In this document: piece after piece, positions 57,742-64,000 of the stretch
How the letters are laid out: the number at the start of each line of letters is the position of its first letter
Position numbering within the stretch: the stretch's first letter is position 1
Notes under the pieces: model-generated
What the model was told of the DNA's origin: nothing
The model's database searches: none
Seen by the model: only the letters and a program-made list of their open reading frames with translations
Assembly (NCBI RefSeq): GCF_023091745.1
Contig: NC_068913.1
Location: 14,650,001 to 14,714,000 of the forward strand
Reading direction: 5' to 3'
DNA: 64,000 nt
Origin: Budorcas taxicolor
Taxonomy: Eukaryota; Chordata; Mammalia; Artiodactyla; Bovidae
Translations under genes and position numbers: made by a program

Positions 57742-57761
57742 AATTTAAGAATTCTTAAATT
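57742..57761. repeat. Perfect 20-bp palindrome at BovB 5' junction
   Basis: aatttaagaa followed by its exact reverse complement, centred on GAATTC, immediately at the truncated 5' end of the antisense BovB. Confidence 0.9.
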
Positions 57762-58284
57762 CTCTCTAGGAGCCCCATTGACAGTTACTTCATTAGAATA
57801 ATTGAATGATGTAAAGGAGCTCCATTTAAGGAGCTCTGTGTGTTAGGAACCAGAACAAAGATCAAGTATATATTTCCTATCATCCCACATCCACAGGTAC
57901 CTTCTTTCCAACTGCAGCTTGAAATGAGCCTAGGCTATGGGAGAGGAGAAACTTCTGAATAAAATTTAGAGTTTCAGTTATTAAAGTAAAATCAACATTT
58001 TTATTACTGAAATGACATTTTTCTCCTGTCTAGAAAAAGTTAAGTAGAAACAGGTGTGAGTCCCACCCAGGGTGTCATGTCAGAAATGGAGAAGGGTTCT
58101 AGGCAGTAAGTTAGTGTGAGCAGGACAAGCGGAAATAATAAAGTGGTGTTTTCTTTATAGCCTGTGAAGCGAATCTGTTTCAAGACAACTGTTATGTTTG
58201 CTGACGCTACACATGTAGACAGGACTCTGAGGGCATGCAGGCGGGCATGACTGCATACACACACATACACACCCCTTTCTACCA
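57762..58284. other. Unassigned intronic sequence
   Basis: Nothing recognised. Short (CA)n near 58256. Confidence 0.3.
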
Positions 58285-58565
58285 TTTAGGGTCTACAGTT
58301 GCACTCATCTCCTCCAAGAAATCTTTCCCGGTTAGCCCCAATCACACAGCTCTCCTTCTTGGAATTTCTATAATCCCTGTTTTTCAAACTTAACACTTAC
58401 ATATGTGAACCAACCATACATCTTCATTGATCTTCGCTTGTTCCATTTATGTGTTTTTGCTTCTCATTCTTATAGTAAGCCTCTCACCAGAAACCAGTAT
58501 ATTTTACTTTGGGGATATGTCTCCTATATCCCTCCATTGTCACTTAATAAAGGCTGCTTGATTGG
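58285..58565 (+). repeat. L2 3' region
   Basis: Sense: 'cactcatctcctccaagaa', 'ggaatttctataatccctg', 'cacttaataaaggctgctt'. Confidence 0.55.
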
Positions 58566-59329
58566 TTGGTCAGATGTGTCCAGATTTCATGGTGCCATCA
58601 GAAGTTAGTTAAATATTCAGTTTAGTCTAAAACCTAAAGCTAAATCTTCTGTCTCCTGATGGAGATGCTGGCTCCCTGGACTCAGCCTTCTGTTTTGGTG
58701 GTGGTGGTGGTGGTGGTTGCCCAATGAACTGTTGAACAGAGCATGCTCATGAAAGAGCGAATCTTCATGCAGTCTTTCTTTTATTGCTGATGAAGGTGAA
58801 AATAGCAGTGAGTGTAGTTCGGTGTATGACACAGGTCCTCTTTAGGCGTTGTGCTGGGAAGATGCCTTTGATCAACATTCACGCTGCTCTACAGTTTGCG
58901 TTGCCTCATAGTCACCAGTAGGCTTAAGTTCTTGGTTTATGAATATTCAGCTTTTTGCTAATAAAACTTTCTATAGAACTAGAAGCGTTTCCCAGACCGC
59001 TGGAAGTGTATTTTAAGATCAGCCTCTCTCAAAATTGCTTCAGTTATGGGCAGGGCATGCATTTCATCAGACTTCCATCTTCTTTGTTAGAAACCTCTTT
59101 TTTACTTTCTCCAGAATGATGAAGGCAATTAGTCTTATGTTATTTTAATCCTCCCATCTACCACTGGAGCTGGCAGTGTGTCCGAATACTTAAAAGCTTG
59201 AGACTTTGTCAGAGCATTTCAGGGCTAAAAGGAGGCTTATAGGTCCATGAAGTCTTGATGTCTCTGAGAGTGGAATGGATGAATCATATATGTGCACTGA
59301 ACAAATAAAACTCTATGGTGTCTCTGTAG
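58566..59329. other. End of ASB4 intron with splice acceptor
   Basis: Contains (GGT)7 at about 58695-58716. The rest is unique. Acceptor 'gtgtctctgtag' ends at 59329. Confidence 0.6.
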
Positions 59330-59443
59330 GTGATACAGGCCTGCCATTCATATCCCAAAGCAATTGAAGTTGTTGTTAACGCCTATGAACACATCAAGTG
59401 GAACGTGAAGTGGAAAAGAGCTATCCCTGATGATGACTTGGAG
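59330..59443 (+). CDS. ASB4: ASB4 penultimate coding exon
   Basis: Encodes 38 residues from VIQACHSYPKAIEVVVNAYE to RAIPDDDLE, matching ASB4 between the ankyrin array and the SOCS box. Phase 0 at both ends: acceptor ctgtag before GTG, donor gag|gtaaag. The segment is residues 327-364 in human numbering and links the ankyrin domain to the SOCS box. The frame remains open past the donor for 25 further codons, to a stop at 59519-59521. Spacing to the previous exon is 19.2 kb and to the next 1.17 kb. Confidence 0.95.
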
Positions 59444-59908
59444 GTAAAGCACCCGTTCACTTCCTCTGGGTTTTCACTCCCCAGGACTTCCAGAACACAA
59501 TGGAAGTACAGGAAATTCTAATTTTAAAACAATGGGTTTTGAGACTGCTTTAAGAATTTGAGAATGCCACTCCAATATGAGACAAAGGGTTATAAAATGC
59601 AGGTGTGAGAATAGATAAATAAATAGGTATGTAACACTTGGGAGCATCTTGGGAATTTCTCCATCAAGAGGCAAGTTGAATAATTATATAAAGTTGACAG
59701 TTTTACTTTCTTCCCCATCAATTTAGATGAATTTAATAACAACAACAACAACATTTGGTATTGCTCATACAGCATTTTTACCAGCAGATTAAACTGTTTT
59801 GTATAGATTATAAAAGTGACTTTAATAAATTGCTTTGTATAGATTATTTTCATTCACTTCTAAATATCCTGAAGTCTTTAGTAAGCAGGTAACAGAGTAT
59901 TAAAAACT
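59444..59908. other. ASB4 last intron, first part
   Basis: Unique sequence with an (AAC)5-like run at 59738-59753. No other feature. Confidence 0.5.
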
Positions 59909-60150
59909 GTGGGACTTCCCTGATAGTCCAGTAGTTAAAAGTCCATTTGCCAATGCGAGAGACGTGGGTTCCATCCCTGGTCTGGGATGGATCCCTGGGA
60001 TCCTACGTGCTGCAGGACCACTAAGCCTGTGCCCCACAACTACTGAGCCCAGCTCCAGAGCCCTCAAGCCAAAGCGATTGAACCACAACTAGAGAAAGCC
60101 CACACGCCACAAAGAAGACCCAGCGCAGCCATCAATAAATAAAGAGACAG
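59909..60150 (+). mobile_element. CHR-type tRNA-Glu SINE
   Basis: Sense: 'gggacttccctgatagtcc', 'cacaactactgagcccagc', 'accacaactagagaaagccc', ending 'cagccatcaataaataaa'. Cetartiodactyl family without the Bov-A body. Confidence 0.88.
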
Positions 60151-60614
60151 ATGGATAAAACTGTGGCAAAAATGTGCATAACGTAAGATTTAAAAAAAAA
60201 AACAAAACTCTGTGATGACTCATGCAGAAAGCTTTGCAAAGTTGAGTCCTCATGCCACACATGGACTTTGCTGCCTTTGTGAACCAGCTATTTCACTAGC
60301 CTTCTTTTCTTGGTTTTAACCACCACAGCTGTCCCCAACATGGGAGAGGTGTTGGGCAGAGTGCAGAGCTCACTCGGCTTAAAGGCCAATGGCTTAGATG
60401 CAATGTTATTCTGCTACTTATTAGCTGCCTTAGCTTTGAAAAGTTGCTTAACCTGTCTTAGCATTATTATTCATGTTTAATTTTGCCTCACCATCAGAGA
60501 CTGTGGAAAGCTGCCATTAGGTGTAAAGTAGGGACTAAACACATCACTGTTGATTTCTATTGATGTAAACGGGGAGGCTGTTCTGACTTTAACATGTCTT
60601 GCCTTCTTTTTCAG
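60151..60614. other. ASB4 last intron, second part, with acceptor
   Basis: 60380-60480 is a weak sense MIR ('tgctacttattagctgcct', 'agttgcttaacctgtctta'). The acceptor tract 'cttgccttctttttcag' ends at 60614. Confidence 0.6.
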
Positions 60615-60803
60615 AGACACTGGGATTTTTACCACTCTCTCTTCACCGTGTGCAGTAACTCTCCAAGGACTCTCATGCATTTATCAAGATGTGCCATTCG
60701 AAGAATGTTACACAGCAGATGTCACAGAGTAATTCCTTTGCTTTCCCTCCCATTGTCATTGAAAAAGTACTTGCTTTTAGAGCCGGAGGGAATCATTTAT
60801 TAA
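60615..60803 (+). CDS. ASB4: ASB4 terminal coding exon (SOCS box, stop)
   Basis: Encodes 62 residues, RHWDFYHSLFTVC... to ...KKYLLLEPEGIIY, then TAA (60801-60803). By human numbering these are residues 365-426, so the protein ends at the family length. The SOCS box is present. The BC-box TLMHLSRCAIRRML (about 383-396) contacts Elongin C, with Ser in the usual Cys position. A Cul5-box-like SLPLSLKKYLLL follows. These recruit Elongin B/C and Cullin 5 to form the ubiquitin ligase. Phase 0 entry after tttttcag. No frame damage. The preceding ankyrin exon supplies substrate binding. ASB4 is reported in vascular and placental development. Confidence 0.96.
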   Translation, partial: RHWDFYHSLFTVCSNSPRTLMHLSRCAIRRMLHSRCHRVIPLLSLPLSLKKYLLLEPEGIIY

Positions 60804-62615
60804 GCCTTATGAGGCAGAAGTTCCCAATCCTAGATCTTTAAGTGGACTCGCTGGGTAGACACAGTTTGCATAAATAAAATGGTACTTGCGTTGATTGTAA
60901 CACCTCAGGGATGTAAAAACACTTTGCAAACACTGTGTCATTAATCCTAGGGTATCATGGTGAGGGGAAATAAACAAGAAGTAAAGTGAAGGTATTCTCA
61001 AAAATAAAAGCATATTCAGAAGGTACTGATGTAACAATAATACTGTGTATAGTGCACTTACTTGGTACCTGCTATAATTTTGTAAAAATTTTCATATATT
61101 ATCTCATTTGAGAGGGGACCCAGGTTTTCTTACAACCAATCTCATTTTCTCTCCCTTATTAGTAAGAAGTTTACATTACCCTTCAGTTGCCAACATGCAA
61201 GGCTCTGTGATAGGCCTCTTAATCTTTGTGTCCTCCACCCTCTCCCGCTTAGCAGAAATTACTGTTGCTAGTTTTGCCAACCCCTTTCCCCATACCGAGC
61301 TCCTCAACTTACTTTCAGTGAAGAAAACGTGAACATAGTCAAAACAAGGGGATCTTGGAAGCAAATTAGAAGTGAAAAACAAAGACTTATCCACTTGAAA
61401 GTCGAAATATTCATATTAATGCACTCTCACTGAGCCCAAGACCAGAGATGCAAAGCTGAATCCGAAGCAAGGACTCCAGCCCCCCCAGGACGTCATACTT
61501 TAGCAGAGGATCCAGACATTTAAGCTGGGAACTGCAGGGGCAGGTGTCAGGGGCAGGAGCGCAAAGGCAGATTCGTTCTCAGTGCTTGCCTTTCAAAGTC
61601 ATGCTTCTGATATGAAGTGTGGTTTTCTTTGAAGCCTGATGATAAAGAGTGAAGGGATAGTGTGAAGTGGAGGGGATCTCAGGCTGCTGTGAGTGTGCAT
61701 GAAAAAGGACTCACTTTCAGTTTCCTGGCACGTCTAGACATTTTTATTTTCGTATCATTTGCTGCACTGTACTGCCCCAGGTTCCCTGGGGAAAATCTGG
61801 CGCACTCGATGGCTCCCATGTATGTCACAAAGAAGTTTTAGAAAATGTGTGCACGGAAATGTATGAAAGGACTTAGTTTGGTTACTTCGGTCTTTTCATG
61901 TAAGAGACCGACATTTCAAAGCATTTTAGCTAGAAGATGAGAATTTTGCTGGTGATGGCTGGGTGCAGAAGGCACGTAGAGACACTTTGAGAATAGTAGG
62001 AGTTTGAGAAACTTGGAAAGGCTAGTGTGTTAGTCAGGTTTGTTAACGGTTTGCAGAAAGAGAGATGTAGATGGCTGACCTTTGGAATTCATGGTTTATG
62101 AGGCCGCTTTTCCCCTCACGTATTTGTTCTTACTAGTAGTCACTTGTAGATATGCTCAGAGACTTTCAGCGTTACGTTTTACAGCTTACATCGGAAGTAA
62201 TTAAGCGCAGATAAATCTATTTGCCAGTTGTGAGCAGGATTTTTTTCCAGGACTGGGGTGTATGTACATGTGTATGTTTCTCCATCTTGTTGAAGTTTAC
62301 AGGCTTGAGTTTTGAGTAGAAATGAAGTCAAATATTCCACTCGCCTGCCATCTAGACTGTGCTTCGCATCTTGGGATTTGCGTTCTCCTGGTGCTGTGTA
62401 GGAAAAATAATGTAGACGCAGTGACCTTTCTAAAGTATCAGTTCCACTCAGATATTTTGGGAGGAATATTTTATACGGAAATGAGATCTGTATTATGGAA
62501 TAGAATACTGTATATGTGTGAACTAGTCATATAAAACATGATCTTCAAAAAAAACAGTTTACTTGCAGCAAGTGGTGTAGAACACATTCTAGAATGCCAG
62601 GTTTTGGAGCTGTTG
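60804..62615 (+). other. ASB4: ASB4 3' UTR and/or downstream sequence
   Basis: Repeat-poor sequence directly after the stop. The true 3' end cannot be fixed from sequence. AATAAA hexamers occur at 60873, 60969 and 61003. Confidence 0.45.
60873..60878 (+). terminator. Proximal poly(A) signal candidate
   Basis: AATAAA 70 bp after the stop codon, followed by a TTGATTGT segment about 15 bp on. Confidence 0.35.
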
Positions 62616-62638
62616 CCCCCCCCCCCCCCCCCCCCCCC
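62616..62638. repeat. C23 homopolymer
   Basis: Uninterrupted run of 23 C on the + strand (G on the minus strand). Confidence 0.97.
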
Positions 62639-63739
62639 GCTAGTTTCAGGAGTATTCTGGAGAAATATTTGTGATCCTGACTTCAGCGGTAATGCTGAGG
62701 CTGAGGACGAAAGGCGAGAGGATGTTCCTTGCATGGGGAAATAACGTTTCTCAGGCCGCCCGCTGTGCTTAGGCGTTCTGTGTTAATCTAGTGTATGATA
62801 CAGGACAACTCGTTTTGGATGGTGTATTTGTAGATTTAAAGTCGTTTCTCCTCATCTTTGAACCTTCATTTAGAGGACTTAAATAAAGCTCTTCCCTTTC
62901 CTTTCATCGTTGTGAGTTTTCTGTTGATGAGACGTTTTCCTAACTGGCTTCTCAGCAGTTAGACTAAAGAACTCGACGTGATTCACGTTTCTTCCACATT
63001 GAGAAAAAAAAAAAGAGAGAATGAGAAGATATGCCTGTAAATAAATAATATTGTCAAAAGAAAGTAAAGGGTAAACACAAATAAAAAACAGGTGATTGCT
63101 TTGAGAACAAAAGAAGTGTTTTAATGATCATAAAGAAATTGTGCTGAATCATAGTCTTCTGTCTGTCACCCTCTGTCCTCTTGGGTTTCTAATTTCCTTT
63201 CGTTCTCCTCATTCAAGCAGCCATGAGCAGGAGCAACAGAGGAAATTATATCCTCATGATAGCTTTGTTAACTTGCTGTAAATAGTCACTCAGTGAGGAA
63301 GAAGATAGATAGTCAATAGTCGCACGTGAAAAATCTTTGAGATGAGGGAAAGACCACCCTTTTTGTTTTCTCCCTTCTTAGGAGCTAGACACACAAGTTC
63401 TGTTTTTAACTCACCTGGCATTACACTATCACTTTGTCCTTCCATCCCGAACCCAGTGGCTTCCAATAAAAAATACGGCAGTCAAAAGCCGACTGTAAGG
63501 ATGAAAAAAGTAACAAACCGTTTGCAGTGGCTTATCAATGTTGGAGAAAAAAAAAAAAACACACAGCTGAGCCTTACATTTTTGTTGCTCAGCTGATTGT
63601 TTTGAACTACTTTCAAAACTTTTTAGAAAAATCCAATGATCTGTTTTTTTGAAATGCAGACACCAGATCTAGCAGATGGAAGGAATTCGTTGTCTTCCTT
63701 TGGGGTATGAACAGAGCCAGTACAGTGAAGTGTTAGAAG
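62639..63739. other. Sequence downstream of ASB4
   Basis: No gene. A11 run near 63005 and A13 near 63549. No clear repeat. Confidence 0.35.
62882..62887 (+). terminator. Distal poly(A) signal candidate
   Basis: AATAAA followed 20-45 bp later by GT-rich 'tcgttgtgagttttctgttg', a plausible cleavage and polyadenylation arrangement about 2.1 kb after the stop. Confidence 0.4.
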
Positions 63740-63905
63740 TTTTGGCTCTGGTGCCTTCTGTCTAAGTGTTCATCCTGACTCTCAACCTAATTTGACCTGT
63801 TATCTGGGGGAAATGGCATGCTTGCTCCATGCCTCAGTTTCCTCATTTGTAAAGATGCAGATGGTAGTGGTGCCTGCCTCATAAAACTTTTATCTGATCA
63901 CTTTG
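63740..63905 (+). repeat. MIR SINE
   Basis: Sense: 'ttttggctctggtgccttct', 'catgcctcagtttcctcatt', 'gtggtgcctgcctcataaaa'. Confidence 0.8.
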
Positions 63906-64000
63906 AAGTGCAGGGAAGGAAAAGTTTCACTTGACCCTCTTAGGGCCCCTGACTGGGTCTGAAAATTAAACTGACAAAGACAGATTAACAGGAGGAAAGC

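Noticed and set aside
58617..58832. Minus-strand frame with a His6-7 run, suggestive of a metal-binding protein
   Set aside because: The His run comes from a (GGT)n microsatellite. No homology, splice context or domain.
1..64000. CRISPR arrays, operons, phage or toxin-antitoxin systems
   Set aside because: The repeats are dispersed eukaryotic retroelements and microsatellites. There are no regularly spaced short direct repeats and no bacterial gene organisation.

Overview
This window is vertebrate nuclear DNA from a ruminant. The evidence is the abundance of BovB (RTE-clade LINE), Bov-tA and Bov-A/Bov-A2 SINEs, artiodactyl-type L1 tails and tRNA-Glu CHR-type SINEs. These lie over an older mammalian layer of MIR, L2, MLT1 and L1M fragments. 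The sequence alone does not separate cattle, buffalo, sheep, goat or deer. There are no prokaryotic genes, CRISPR arrays or operons.

The only host gene I can support is ASB4 (ankyrin repeat and SOCS box containing 4), on the + strand. Its last three coding exons are present: 39644-40134 (ankyrin repeats, including the Asn known as a FIH hydroxylation site), 59330-59443, and 60615-60803 (SOCS box and stop). The splice phases agree: phase 1 into the first, then phase 0 and phase 0. About 162 N-terminal residues are missing, and I see no upstream coding exons in positions 1-39643. That stretch is therefore read as at least 39 kb of the preceding intron. Intron 40135-59329 is 19.2 kb and intron 59444-60614 is 1.2 kb. 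Sequence after 60803 is 3' UTR and downstream DNA, with candidate poly(A) signals at 60873 and 62882.

Most of the rest is transposon-derived. There are about 15 separate BovB insertions or fragments, all truncated and inactivated. The layering can be read from interruptions and target-site duplications (TSDs): BovB inside BovB (150-4384); a head-to-head BovB pair (13459-16389); L2 cut by L1 cut by Bov-tA (17095-18750); L1 cut by a solo LTR cut by BovB (21301-24110); and an MLT1 LTR cut by an older repeat cut by a SINE (10900-11945). Diagnostic bases near the BovB 3' end divide the copies into two subfamilies.

I found no convincing undescribed biological system. The more unusual items are the nested and inverted BovB structures, an RFX/X-box-like palindrome in repeat-poor DNA at 7513, a 23-base C tract downstream of the ASB4 stop, and open reading frames that run through two ASB4 splice donors.
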